Origin: Bacteroidales bacterium
Lineage (GTDB): Bacteria > Bacteroidota > Bacteroidia > Bacteroidales > UBA932
DNA: 43,116 nt
Assembly (NCBI GenBank): GCA_022653735.1
Contig: JALCSU010000016.1
Coordinates: 1 to 43,116 of the forward strand
Reading direction: 5' to 3'
This document shows positions 31,652 through 39,802 of this stretch, piece by piece (position 1 is the first letter of the stretch; the number at the start of each line of letters is the position of its first letter). The position numbers and the translations under genes were made by a program. Under the pieces are notes generated by a model. It ran no database searches, was not told the origin of the DNA, and saw only the letters and a list, made by a program, of their open reading frames with translations.

Positions 31652-31998
31652 GCGTATCGACCCTTTTGCACACCGCATGAACTCGGAACACCACTCCGGT
31701 GTGCATATCGACCTTTTTGCACACCGCATGAACTCGGAACACCGCTCCGGTGTGCGTATCGACCCTTTTGCACACCGCATGAACTCGGAACACCGCTCCG
31801 GTGTGCGTATCGACCTTTTTGCACACCGCATGAACTCGGAACACCACTCCGGTGTGCATATCGACCTTTTTGCACACCGCATGAACTCGGAACACCGCTC
31901 CGGTGTGCGTATCGACCATTTTGCACACCGCATGGCCTCGGAACACCACTCCGGTGTGCATATCGACCTTTTTGCACACCGCATGGCCTCGGAACCGC
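31652..31998. repeat. 51-bp tandem repeat array, about seven copies
   Basis: Copies are marked by ATGAACTCGG or ATGGCCTCGG at 31677, 31728, 31779, 31830, 31881, 31932 and 31983, exactly 51 bp apart. Each unit holds an inverted repeat (GGTGTGCA ... TGCACACC, 12-nt spacer with TATCGACC). The period is a multiple of three, so several frames on both strands stay open through it. None has a credible start or flank, so those frames look like a by-product. It lies between the island's last operon and metY. Copies differ at a few positions in a linked way (see findings). Confidence 0.95.
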
Positions 31999-32219
31999 CT
32001 GAGCACCGGAACTTCCGGATTTCAGGAAAGGCCACACAAAGCAAAAAAGGTCGCTATTTTCCGGTGGCCACTTTCATCAATCTTGTATGACTGCTTTGAA
32101 TCAGCCGTCCAAGAAACAAGTCTCGTGCTACGAGCATATAATACTAATTTTTGCCGTTTCCGGCAGATTTTAGTAATACAAATGCAGGTCTAAGAAATGA
32201 AAAGGACAAATAAAAAGTG
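31999..32219. other. intergenic region between repeat array and metY-like gene
   Basis: No gene is seen. A small hairpin, TTGCCG-TTTC-CGGCAG with T-runs on both sides, lies at about 32151-32166 and could act as a terminator in front of the metY promoter. No SAM-riboswitch-like structure was recognised. Confidence 0.4.
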
Positions 32220-32227
32220 TATATTTG
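32220..32227 (+). promoter_or_regulatory. -7 promoter box for the metY-like gene
   Basis: TATATTTG matches TAnnTTTG. It overlaps the TTG that the longest frame would use as a start, so translation must begin downstream, at ATG 32249. Confidence 0.65.
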
Positions 32228-32248
32228 TATGATATATATACAACGAAC

Positions 32249-33532
32249 ATGTTTAAAGATCTAAAAATGGCTTCACTCTGCGTACGGGCAGGGTACGAGC
32301 CGAAAAATGGTGAGCCTGTCGAGCTCCCAATCATCCAAAGCACAACATTCAAGTACGATAATAGCGAAGAGATGGCGATGCTCTTCGACCTCAAGAAGGA
32401 AGGATATTTTTATACTCGTCTCCAGAACCCTACCAACGATGCCGTAGCAGAAAAGATAGCTGAGCTTGAGGGCGGTGTCGGAGCCGTGCTGACATCTTCG
32501 GGCCAGGCGGCTAATTTCTTCGCCGTGATAAACATTCTCGGAGCCGGAGACCACATAGTGTCTTCGAACGAGATTTACGGAGGCACGTTCAACCTGTTCG
32601 GAGTGACCCTGAAGAAATTTGGCATCGACTGCACGTTCGTGGATCCGAAAGCCTCGGAAGAGGAGCTTCAAGCTGCTTTTCGTCCTAACACGAAGGCCAT
32701 GTTCGGCGAGATGATTTCTAATCCAGGAGTCAGCGTCCTGGACATCGAGAAATTCGTAAGAGTCGCCCACAAGAACGGTGTCCCTCTCATCATCGACAAC
32801 ACATTCGCCACTCCGGTCAATTGCCGGCCTTTCGAATGGGGAGCTGACATAGTGACCCATTCTACAACGAAATACATGGACGGACTGGCATGCCAAGTCG
32901 GAGGAGCCGTCGTGGACAGCGGCAATTTCGACTGGGAAGCACATGCGTCAAAGTTCCCAGGACTTACCACGCCTGACATGTCATACCATGGACTCACCTA
33001 CACGAAGTCCTTCGGAAAGAAAGCCTATCTCACGAAAATGGTTGCTCAGATCATGAGAGATCTCGGATCTATTCCTGCTCCCATGAATTCTTTCATACTG
33101 AACCTTGGGCTGCAGACGCTAGCAGTAAGGATGAAACAGCATTGCGCCAATGCCATGGCGGTCGCCAAATTCCTGAGTGCAGACCCTCATGTGGCTTGGG
33201 TACGCTATCCCGGCCTTCCGGACGACCCTGACCACGCTCTTGCCGAAAAATACTTGCCTAATGGCAGCTGCGGCGTAATCGCCTTCGGGCTCAAGGGCGA
33301 CCGCGACACGGCGATTAAATTCATGGATTCGCTGCGCATGATCAACATCGCCACCCATGTCGCCGACGCACGTTCTTGTGTCCTCCATCCTGCCAGCCAC
33401 ACCCACAGGCAGCTTTCTGACGAACAGCTGCGTGAAGCTGGCATAGCCCCAGACCTCATCAGGCTTTCTGTGGGAATAGAGGATGTCTCCGACATAATCA
33501 AGGACATAGAACAGGGACTGCAGGAAATTTAA
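32249..33532 (+). CDS. metY: O-acetylhomoserine aminocarboxypropyltransferase (Cys/Met metabolism PLP enzyme)
   Basis: This PLP enzyme of the cystathionine gamma-synthase superfamily has YTRLQNPTNDAVAEKIAELEGG, TSSGQAANFF, IIDNTFATP, and the cofactor lysine in THSTTKYMDG. SCVLHPASHTHRQLSDEQLREAG and IRLSVGIED close the domain as in sulfhydrylases. At 427 aa, with the long insertion after PGLTTPDMSYHGLTY, it fits MetY rather than MetB. It would make homocysteine from O-acetylhomoserine and sulfide. The substrate donor is made by MetX encoded at 38461, in the same window. ATG 32249 is chosen since a -7 box covers the upstream TTG. Confidence 0.93.
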   Translation: MFKDLKMASLCVRAGYEPKNGEPVELPIIQSTTFKYDNSEEMAMLFDLKKEGYFYTRLQNPTNDAVAEKIAELEGGVGAVLTSSGQAANFFAVINILGAGDHIVSSNEIYGGTFNLFGVTLKKFGIDCTFVDPKASEEELQAAFRPNTKAMFGEMISNPGVSVLDIEKFVRVAHKNGVPLIIDNTFATPVNCRPFEWGADIVTHSTTKYMDGLACQVGGAVVDSGNFDWEAHASKFPGLTTPDMSYHGLTYTKSFGKKAYLTKMVAQIMRDLGSIPAPMNSFILNLGLQTLAVRMKQHCANAMAVAKFLSADPHVAWVRYPGLPDDPDHALAEKYLPNGSCGVIAFGLKGDRDTAIKFMDSLRMINIATHVADARSCVLHPASHTHRQLSDEQLREAGIAPDLIRLSVGIEDVSDIIKDIEQGLQEI

Positions 33533-33537
33533 AGCAT

Positions 33538-33912
33538 CTAATAATAGTCACTAGCGTGGTCCAGCAGGCTATCCTGTGGTGGATATGTGTTCCGGCATTC
33601 ATTCAATAGCTCTTTTATTTTATTGCTTCCGTAACAAGACTCCCCAAAATTGGCTCGCCGCTCGAAATGGTAGTCGGCATAGGTGTCACAGCGGGCACGA
33701 ACCATGTCAGCGGCTTGTGTTTCGCCATAGCAGGAAACGACAAGGCACATATTGACATTCTGGTGAAACATGGCTGAGAAAGAAATATAAGGGACTATGA
33801 GTTCCTCCGTGGCATCGGAAGGCCGTCCTGCACGGATGCTGCGCCCCGAAAAACGAGGCAAGAAAATACTGCGGACAAAACATTTTGCGCAGACTCTAAG
33901 GGGGGTGAGCAA
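33538..33912 (-). CDS. hypothetical Cys-containing protein, possibly a gene remnant
   Basis: A 124-codon frame begins only with TTG at 33912. A shorter start would be the Met of MFHQNVN at about 33774. The C-terminal 80 residues (VNMCLVVSCYGETQAADMVRARCDTYADYHFERRANFGESCYG) look like real protein with a Cys at regular distance. The N-terminal 45 residues (RSIFLPRFSGRSIRAGRP) look non-coding. No family is recognised, no promoter box is seen, and the upstream side holds repeats. It may be the 3' remnant of a larger gene. Confidence 0.35.
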   Translation of the reverse strand: MLTPLRVCAKCFVRSIFLPRFSGRSIRAGRPSDATEELIVPYISFSAMFHQNVNMCLVVSCYGETQAADMVRARCDTYADYHFERRANFGESCYGSNKIKELLNECRNTYPPQDSLLDHASDYY

Positions 33913-34014
33913 AACATCTTCGTAAATAATTGATTATCAATAGGGGCTTGCTCACCCATATTAAAAATCAAGCAGGGTGAGCAATTGGCATAAACGAATA
34001 TATTGATTATCAAT
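33903..34014. repeat. duplicated composite repeat: GGGTGAGCAA ... ATTGATTATCAAT
   Basis: Two imperfect units of about 40 bp (33903-33941 and 33975-34014) each begin with GGGTGAGCAA and end with the palindrome ATTGATTATCAAT. Between them lies an inverted copy TTGCTCACCC (33948-33957), which with the second unit forms a perfect 10-bp inverted repeat. Confidence 0.7.
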
Positions 34015-34051
34015 TACATGATAAGCTCCTCTTGCCTACCCTATCGAGCCA

Positions 34052-34696
34052 TCAACGCCCTCCGAGGATTTCCGCGGCCCTGGCCTTATCGCTATCAAAA
34101 TCGAACACGCTGTATATCACGTTCGCATTCTGATAGTCGGAAATGCGAGGAGCCATGAACTGCAAAGCCTTAAATTTGTCACTTGAAAAAGAAAATAGGC
34201 TGAGGATTCTTGCGCACTGGCTGCAACTGAAGTAACATCCAAGGCTAGCTACCTCTACCAAGTCAAACTTGTTGTCGCTGAAGCTCGCGGCTTTGACTTT
34301 ATCGTACAAGACAGAGAAGGCACGCTCATCCATGCAAAATTCATCGATGAAATAATGCCGCATTGGTCCTACATCCGTTCCCCTCATATGATAATCATCG
34401 TTCCTGTCATCAGGCCTCAGAGAAACCGACCTGTACGTCACCACCCGGCCTTCCGAATCAAAGCCTACGAATATGCGTTTGTCATATTTGGTAAGACCTC
34501 CGTTTATATAATATTCCCACTGCTCGCTGCGATAATCGAAACTGATATCATCTGGTTGCCCCAATATCGCAGTCACTTCCTGTTTGGTCATGCCTAGCCG
34601 CACGGCAACCTTGTCTTTTCCATCTGCCACAGCGCCATTCAAAGCCAAGATGACGCACAGCAGAATGGCCGTCAATATATTCTTCATCCTTGCCAT
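34052..34696 (-). CDS. secreted BamE/SmpA-like plus DUF4476 protein
   Basis: A signal peptide is evident (MKNILTAILLCVILALNGAVADG; a second possible start is ATG 34687). Residues about 34-80 carry RLGMTKQEVTAILGQPDD and WEYYINGG, the pattern of SmpA/OmlA (BamE) repeats. The rest fits DUF4476: FCMDERAFSVLYDKVKAASFSDNKFDLV and CARILSLFSFSSDKFKALQFMAPRI. DUF4476 proteins are a Bacteroidota family of unknown function, probably periplasmic. The gene has its own -7 box at 34716-34723 and no close operon partner. Confidence 0.82.
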   Translation of the reverse strand: MARMKNILTAILLCVILALNGAVADGKDKVAVRLGMTKQEVTAILGQPDDISFDYRSEQWEYYINGGLTKYDKRIFVGFDSEGRVVTYRSVSLRPDDRNDDYHMRGTDVGPMRHYFIDEFCMDERAFSVLYDKVKAASFSDNKFDLVEVASLGCYFSCSQCARILSLFSFSSDKFKALQFMAPRISDYQNANVIYSVFDFDSDKARAAEILGGR

Positions 34697-34715
34697 AATT
34701 TTCTCTAATATATTG

Positions 34716-34723
34716 CAAATCTA
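34716..34723 (-). promoter_or_regulatory. -7 promoter box for the DUF4476 gene
   Basis: The minus strand reads TAGATTTG (TAnnTTTG), 20 bp before ATG 34696. Confidence 0.6.
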
Positions 34724-34799
34724 AAACAACTTTTGGAATCTCTGCAAGGAACGTGCAAGAAAGCCACGCCACCTACTGCTAGGCTCGCACGCATAGGAA

Positions 34800-34817
34800 C
34801 TGAATCAAGTCCAGGAT
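34800..34817. repeat. REP-like dispersed repeat, copy 1
   Basis: CTGAATCAAGTCCAGGAT is a one-base variant of the palindromic element at 39555-39573. A related GTCAAGCCAGGATGA follows at about 34842. It lies in the gap between the DUF4476 and porin genes. Confidence 0.5.
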
Positions 34818-34865
34818 ATGCTTCCGCAAGCCAAGATTCCGGGTCAAGCCAGGATGAACGTTTGT

Positions 34866-35900
34866 CTAGAAATGGGTCATGAATTCGATGACTATTTTGT
34901 CCTTTTCCGAGGTCTTCGGAACTGCGCCATCGCGGTAGAAGTACTTTTCATAATTGATGCGGATATCCGAAAGAAAAGGTTTGGAGAGGCTGATGGTCAC
35001 TCCTCCTGTCACCCTGCTGCGCTGGTAGTCGTTGATGATAAGGGTTCCTGCGACGTCCGCTGAACCATTCAGGTAGCGGTTTCCATCACTATGGTCACTC
35101 ATATAGTCATAACGAACGAGAGGTGATATTTTCTTAACCAGACTTTTCCCAATGAATATGTCATAATTTATGAAAGCGTCCACTGAATGCACCGGATGAA
35201 AGGCATTGCATGTATAGCGCTTGTACAGGTATTCGGCCTCGGCAAAGAAATTGCCAAGCTTCAGGCTCAGCCCGGCATCGTACATCATCACCGAGATGGA
35301 ATCCGGCTTTATCTTCTGCACGCTCAGAGTCATGGTCAAAGGTCTGAGCAAAGAAATTTGAGCCTTGGCTGAGTAATTCACGCTGCTGGTCCAGAAATTC
35401 TTTTGGTTCGTCAATCCTGAACCATTGAAAAGGCCAGCCCGCAACAACACAGGAACCGTCCCTTCAATTGCATAGCCTACGGCTGCACCGACATCCCGGA
35501 TATTTCCGACCTGCTTAGCTATGAACGAGCGATTGGCAAAATATTGTTGATGAGGAGATCTGTGGGCATCAATGGTGAATGGCACCCTCATCTGACCAAT
35601 CGTGAACTGGAAATTTTTGAAAGGCTTTACTCGAGCGTAGGCATCCAGCATCTTGATGGTACCCTCGTCGCAGAGATCAATCTCAGCTTTATATGAAACG
35701 GCAGAAGAGATGTCTCCCGTCACATTTATGCGAGCGTTCCTGACCTCGAAGCGTCCTTCTCCTTCACTCGTCTGATATTCGTATTTTGCTCTGATGGTGC
35801 CACCAATCTGAGGTTCTTTCTTAACATTCGTCGAGTCTTGCGCATGTGCTAGACAAGGAATCAAACCAGCTAGCACGAGCACTATTGCCTTACTGTTCAT
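34866..35900 (-). CDS. OprO/OprP-type phosphate-selective porin family protein
   Basis: A signal peptide (IVLVLAGLIPCLAHAQ) is followed by GTIRAKYEYQTSEGEGRFEVRNARINVTGDIS and YKAEIDLCDEGTIKMLDAYARVKPFKNFQFTIGQMRVPFT. That is the recognisable N-terminal part of the porin O/P family. The C-terminus ends in Phe (IVIEFMTHF), as outer-membrane beta-barrels do. At 344 aa it would form a trimeric-type channel. Four 11-bp-spaced TTACA-like repeats lie 60 bp upstream, so control by phosphate through a PhoB-like regulator is likely. It is monocistronic, between DUF4476 and thrA. Confidence 0.85.
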   Translation of the reverse strand: MNSKAIVLVLAGLIPCLAHAQDSTNVKKEPQIGGTIRAKYEYQTSEGEGRFEVRNARINVTGDISSAVSYKAEIDLCDEGTIKMLDAYARVKPFKNFQFTIGQMRVPFTIDAHRSPHQQYFANRSFIAKQVGNIRDVGAAVGYAIEGTVPVLLRAGLFNGSGLTNQKNFWTSSVNYSAKAQISLLRPLTMTLSVQKIKPDSISVMMYDAGLSLKLGNFFAEAEYLYKRYTCNAFHPVHSVDAFINYDIFIGKSLVKKISPLVRYDYMSDHSDGNRYLNGSADVAGTLIINDYQRSRVTGGVTISLSKPFLSDIRINYEKYFYRDGAVPKTSEKDKIVIEFMTHF

Positions 35901-35960
35901 AAAATCTCATTTACCCTTGCGAATTTCGGGTATATGAATAATGTAAAAAATACTCTTTTG

Positions 35961-35998
35961 TTACACGTTTGTCACAATTTTATTACGATTCGATTACA
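35961..35998 (-). promoter_or_regulatory. Pho-box-like array of four 11-bp direct repeats
   Basis: On the plus strand TTACA (35961), TCACA (35972), TTACG (35983) and TTACA (35994) recur at exactly 11-bp steps. On the coding strand of the porin they read GTAAC, GTGAC and GTAAT. PhoB/PhoP sites are direct repeats with this spacing. Confidence 0.7.
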
Positions 35999-36046
35999 GC
36001 GCTTGACGCACTCCACGTGTCGAGCCTCGGGAGAAGTCCAGAGGCC

Positions 36047-38473
36047 TCAGATGCTGAGGATGTCACCGAGAAGGCCACCGGCGGTCTGAGGGGCACCTGC
36101 TCCTGCTCCACGAATAACGATGGAGTTAGGGTAGTTTTCCGACGTGATGATTACTTCATTGTCAGTGCCTTCCAGATTGTACATCGGGCTGTCAGCATCA
36201 ACGGCCTGAATGCCTATTTTGGCCGACTCGCAAGTGACGACTTCCACATTGTCAGCGGAATTGGATCCGCTCACACGTGGTCCGGGAATGAGCGTGGCCA
36301 CATAACGAAGGCGCTTACCGGCTTTTGCTGCTTTTGTATATTCCTTTTTCAGAGTCTCACCATCAGGGAAAGGCTCCAGTTCTACATCCTCCGCCTCCAA
36401 TTGACAGCCACATTCGCGAGCCATGATGAGCAACTTGCGCAGAACATCGGTTCCGCTCAAGTCCACCGAAGGATCCGGCTCTGTGTAGCCCTTGTCATGC
36501 GCATCTTTCACCAATGCATCCAAATCACCTCCGTCATAATTGCTCAGCAGATAATTCAGAGTTCCCGAAACCACTGCCTCAATCTTAGAAATTTTGTCCC
36601 CCGCCTCAACGAGCTGGGCAATGGTACAGATGATAGGAAGAGCAGCGCCTGCGGTGGTCTCATATTTCAGTCTCACTCCAGCGCGAAACGCATCCAATTT
36701 CAAATCTGAATATTGCGAATATGGCCCCGAGAACGGAATTTTGTTGCAAGCTACCACTGAATAGCCGTGATGGAAAAGCGATGAATATTTGACGAACGTA
36801 GTAGGACTAGCAGTGCAATCAACGAATATGGAATCAGCAATGGACAGTCCTGAAAGCGCTTCAAAAAAAGCACCTGCCTCGGCACTCTCCCCTTGCTCAA
36901 GCAATTCCCCAGCCTTGGACGTGTCAATTCCTTCAACATCAATGATGTATTTCCTAGAATTCGAAAGCCCGCAGACCTTGATGCGTTTTCCTGTGTTAAG
37001 CGCAATGAAATTGCTCTTCTGAGTCAGGATGTTCATAAAAGCTTTTCCTACGGTGCCATAGCCTGCGATGAAAAGATTCACCGTGCGGATGATATGGGCC
37101 TCGAAGAATTCATTATGAATATGCCGTATTGCGTCCTCCACCCTGCCTGAAGGGACAATCACCGAGATATTCCTTTCTGAAGAGCCCTGGGCAGTTGCAC
37201 GCACAGGGATTCCGTTGCGGCCGAGGGCGACCAGCATCCTTCCAGTGGCGCCGCTATGGCCAATCACGTCATCCCCGACCAAGCAGACGATCGAGAACCC
37301 TTTTTCCACTTTCAGCGGCCTCAGTTTCCCCAAAGAGATTTCATATGCGAAGCAGTCATCCGCAGCCTTCTTTGCTTTCGGAGCGTCCTTCTCGGAAATC
37401 GCTATGCACATAGTGTGCACGGAAGAGGCCTGAGTGATTAGTATGATGTTTATCCCTGCGCGAGTCAGGGCATCGAAGAGCCTGCTGGAGAAGCCTGGGA
37501 CGCCTACCATTCCGCTACCTTCCAACGATATCAGGGCAATATTATCGGAATTGGATATTCCGATCACGTTTCCGTCCCCGCGAGGCGGATTCTTCTCGAT
37601 GAGGGTTCCTGCATCCTGCGGAGAGAAAGTGTTCTTTACGTAAATCGGTATGCCCTCTGCTACTACAGGTTGGATGGTAGGAGGGAATATAACTTTGGCT
37701 CCGAAATGAGACAGCTCCAATGCGGCTCTATACGAAATGTTCCGAATCGTGCGAGCCTGGGGAACGATCTTGGGATTGGCAGTCATCATTCCTGAAACAT
37801 CTGTCCATATTTCAAGCAAGCGAGCATTCACGCCAACGGCAAGCAGCGAGGCCGTGTAGTCAGACCCTCCTCTGCCAAGAGTGGAAGTCCTCCCCTGCTC
37901 GTCTGAAGCAATGAAGCCAGGTAGTATGAACAGATTTACGGATGGACTGCTGTCGACTACGGCAAAGATATTCTTACTTGTTTGCTGAATGTCCACGCTT
38001 CTATCGGCATTTGTCCTGACGATTTTCCTAGAATCAACCCAGTGGTTATCAATACCTTTAGCAGAAAAGCCAGCGGCAATGATTTTTGTCGAGAACAGCT
38101 CGCCGTAGCTCTGGATGGCATCCAGGCTGGTAGGCGACAACTCCCCAAGCAAATACACTCCGTAAGCGATGCCTCTGAGCGAATCGAAGAGTTGGTCTAC
38201 CGTCTTTGTCACCGAAGAGATATATTCCGGAGGAAGAAGTTCGCTGATTATCTCGTGATGCCTAAACTGAAGAACATCTATCATATTCTTATATTTCTCG
38301 TCGCGCTTGGCCGCTGTGCCGCCAATTGCAATGAGAGCATCGGTGCATTTGCTTATTGCCGAACAAACCAAAATGGTCCTGTCCTTTTTAACCGCCTTAT
38401 TGACGATGGAAATTACTTTTGAGATATTATCTGCTGTGGCGACTGAAGTGCCACCGAATTTCAAGACTTGCAT
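36047..38473 (-). CDS. thrA: bifunctional aspartokinase / homoserine dehydrogenase I
   Basis: The N-terminal aspartokinase begins MQVLKFGGTSVATADN, with GRGGSDYTASLLAVG as the substrate loop. ACT-domain sequence follows (ALISLEGSGMVGVPGFSSRLF; SIVCLVGDDVIGHSGATGRML). The homoserine dehydrogenase part starts with the Rossmann motif FIAGYGTVGKAF and contains SGTLNYLLSNYDGG and YTEPDPSVDLSGTDVLRKLLI. At 808 aa it has ThrA/MetL length. It carries out the first and third steps from aspartate to homoserine, feeding threonine and methionine. Its start overlaps the metX stop by 13 bp, so the two are co-translated, and MetX uses its product homoserine. Confidence 0.95.
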   Translation of the reverse strand: MQVLKFGGTSVATADNISKVISIVNKAVKKDRTILVCSAISKCTDALIAIGGTAAKRDEKYKNMIDVLQFRHHEIISELLPPEYISSVTKTVDQLFDSLRGIAYGVYLLGELSPTSLDAIQSYGELFSTKIIAAGFSAKGIDNHWVDSRKIVRTNADRSVDIQQTSKNIFAVVDSSPSVNLFILPGFIASDEQGRTSTLGRGGSDYTASLLAVGVNARLLEIWTDVSGMMTANPKIVPQARTIRNISYRAALELSHFGAKVIFPPTIQPVVAEGIPIYVKNTFSPQDAGTLIEKNPPRGDGNVIGISNSDNIALISLEGSGMVGVPGFSSRLFDALTRAGINIILITQASSVHTMCIAISEKDAPKAKKAADDCFAYEISLGKLRPLKVEKGFSIVCLVGDDVIGHSGATGRMLVALGRNGIPVRATAQGSSERNISVIVPSGRVEDAIRHIHNEFFEAHIIRTVNLFIAGYGTVGKAFMNILTQKSNFIALNTGKRIKVCGLSNSRKYIIDVEGIDTSKAGELLEQGESAEAGAFFEALSGLSIADSIFVDCTASPTTFVKYSSLFHHGYSVVACNKIPFSGPYSQYSDLKLDAFRAGVRLKYETTAGAALPIICTIAQLVEAGDKISKIEAVVSGTLNYLLSNYDGGDLDALVKDAHDKGYTEPDPSVDLSGTDVLRKLLIMARECGCQLEAEDVELEPFPDGETLKKEYTKAAKAGKRLRYVATLIPGPRVSGSNSADNVEVVTCESAKIGIQAVDADSPMYNLEGTDNEVIITSENYPNSIVIRGAGAGAPQTAGGLLGDILSI

Positions 38474-39483
38474 ATTATTTCTTTGAATACATTCGTAAGT
38501 TGTTCATTTTCAAGCAAAAAACCGTCATGACCAAAAGTTGAGCCGATGGTTGCGTACTTCGCCCCTGAGATTTTTGAATGCCATTCTTTCATTGTTTTGG
38601 CCGGGAAAAGATAGTCGCTGTCGATGCCGACGACGGTAGTGCCCGCCGTTATTCTTGACAATGCCGCATCCACTCCACCTCGACCTCTGCCGATGTTGTG
38701 GCTGTTCAGAGAGTCGCAAAGGCTGAGATATGAATATGCATCGAAACGATTTGCCAGCTTCTCGCCTTGATAACGCTCGTAGGAGGCAGCTCTGTCTGCG
38801 AACAAGGTGTCCTGAGACTCTTCGGCCTGGGTCAGGCAGTAACCATCGTAGCTTCTATATGATATCAGAGCCTGAGCCCTGGCGCATTTCAGGCCTTCTT
38901 TCCCCCCATCGAGAGATTCGCATTTCTCGAAGGTCTGGTCTGCCCGCAGAGCCATCTTCTGAGCTTCCACCCAGGCTGTGAGCCAAGGCGATACACGGAT
39001 GTCTGTGGCAACTAAAGCCAGGTTTCTGATTATTTCTGGATAAGTTACGGCCCATTCCGCTGCCTGGAAGCCGCCGATGGACGCTCCGACCAGGAAATCT
39101 ATATGGTCCAGTCCAAGATGTTCTCTGACGATGTTCTGAGCCTTCACCATATCCCTTACCGTAACTTTTGGAAAACCGAAGAAATATGGCTTTCCGCTCG
39201 CAGGGTTGACGGAGGATGGGCCTGTCGTGCCGTATGGCGAACCTAAAATGTTCACGCAGACTATGAAATATTCATTAGTGTCGAAGAATTTCCCCTCACC
39301 CACCATTCCTGGCCACCAGTCCGAAGGATCAGAGTTGGCGGTGAGCGCATGGCAGATCCAGATGACCTTGTCTGTGCCGTTCCATTCAGGCTTCGAAGCA
39401 TGGAAGGCTATATTAAGCCCCTCCACGCTCCCGCCTGCCTCAAAACCAAAACTGTTCTCTAATGTTATAGTTCGTTTAATCAT
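38461..39483 (-). CDS. metX: homoserine O-acetyltransferase
   Basis: This alpha/beta-hydrolase-fold acyltransferase has its nucleophile S135 in VGASIGGFQ. The probable acid is D290 in GIDSDYLFP and the base is H319 in FGHDGFLLE. ICHALTANSDPSDWW and NILGSPYGTTGPSS are hallmark MetX segments forming the oxyanion region. At 340 aa it is of normal length. The enzyme makes O-acetylhomoserine from homoserine and acetyl-CoA, the substrate of the MetY-like enzyme at 32249. The operon order metX-thrA with a 13-bp overlap ties the product of ThrA to MetX. Confidence 0.95.
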   Translation of the reverse strand: MIKRTITLENSFGFEAGGSVEGLNIAFHASKPEWNGTDKVIWICHALTANSDPSDWWPGMVGEGKFFDTNEYFIVCVNILGSPYGTTGPSSVNPASGKPYFFGFPKVTVRDMVKAQNIVREHLGLDHIDFLVGASIGGFQAAEWAVTYPEIIRNLALVATDIRVSPWLTAWVEAQKMALRADQTFEKCESLDGGKEGLKCARAQALISYRSYDGYCLTQAEESQDTLFADRAASYERYQGEKLANRFDAYSYLSLCDSLNSHNIGRGRGGVDAALSRITAGTTVVGIDSDYLFPAKTMKEWHSKISGAKYATIGSTFGHDGFLLENEQLTNVFKEIICKS

Positions 39484-39802
39484 CGTTCAATTTTTTGCAT
39501 TCCTGCTGTAATTAGCACTTTATCTTCCTGCACTCTATCCTTTGCCAGCGAGATCCTGAATCAAGTTCAGGATAACGGCGGGGTCATTCAGGATGAGGGG
39601 GCAAATGCCACGTTTCCGTATTAATCCTGCACCATCATGGTCTTCCTGACGAAAGTCAGGATCTTTCCTTCAAAAAAGTGATTGCAAATTTAATTTTATT
39701 GGAATAATCAAACAATAATTTTTGAATATTTGGCAAATAATTCTATATTTACACCACTATTTGGAATATCAATAGAATATATTCATTCAAAACTTAATTA
39801 TT
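39484..39802. promoter_or_regulatory. divergent metX-lrp intergenic region with REP-like hairpins and AT-rich operator-like repeats
   Basis: No gene is seen. ATCCTGAA-TCAAG-TTCAGGAT (39553-39573) is a perfect 8-bp inverted repeat of REP-like type. TCCTGAC-GAAA-GTCAGGA (39644-39661) is a second hairpin followed by a T-rich stretch. From about 39695 to the lrp start the DNA is very AT-rich with repeated TTTGGAATAT or TTTGAATATT motifs, resembling binding sites of an autoregulated Lrp-family protein. Confidence 0.5.

Noticed and set aside
31652..31998. The repeat array as a CRISPR locus
   Set aside because: Units are directly adjacent at 51 bp with no unique spacers, and no cas genes are near.
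8184..32000. A clear att direct repeat flanking the island
   Set aside because: By eye no second copy of the tRNA-Ala 3' sequence was found near 31.6-32.1 kb; a computed search would be needed.
31521..32090. Several open frames on both strands through the repeat array
   Set aside because: They arise since 51 is a multiple of three and the unit lacks stops; none has a promoter, plausible start or non-repetitive coding flank.
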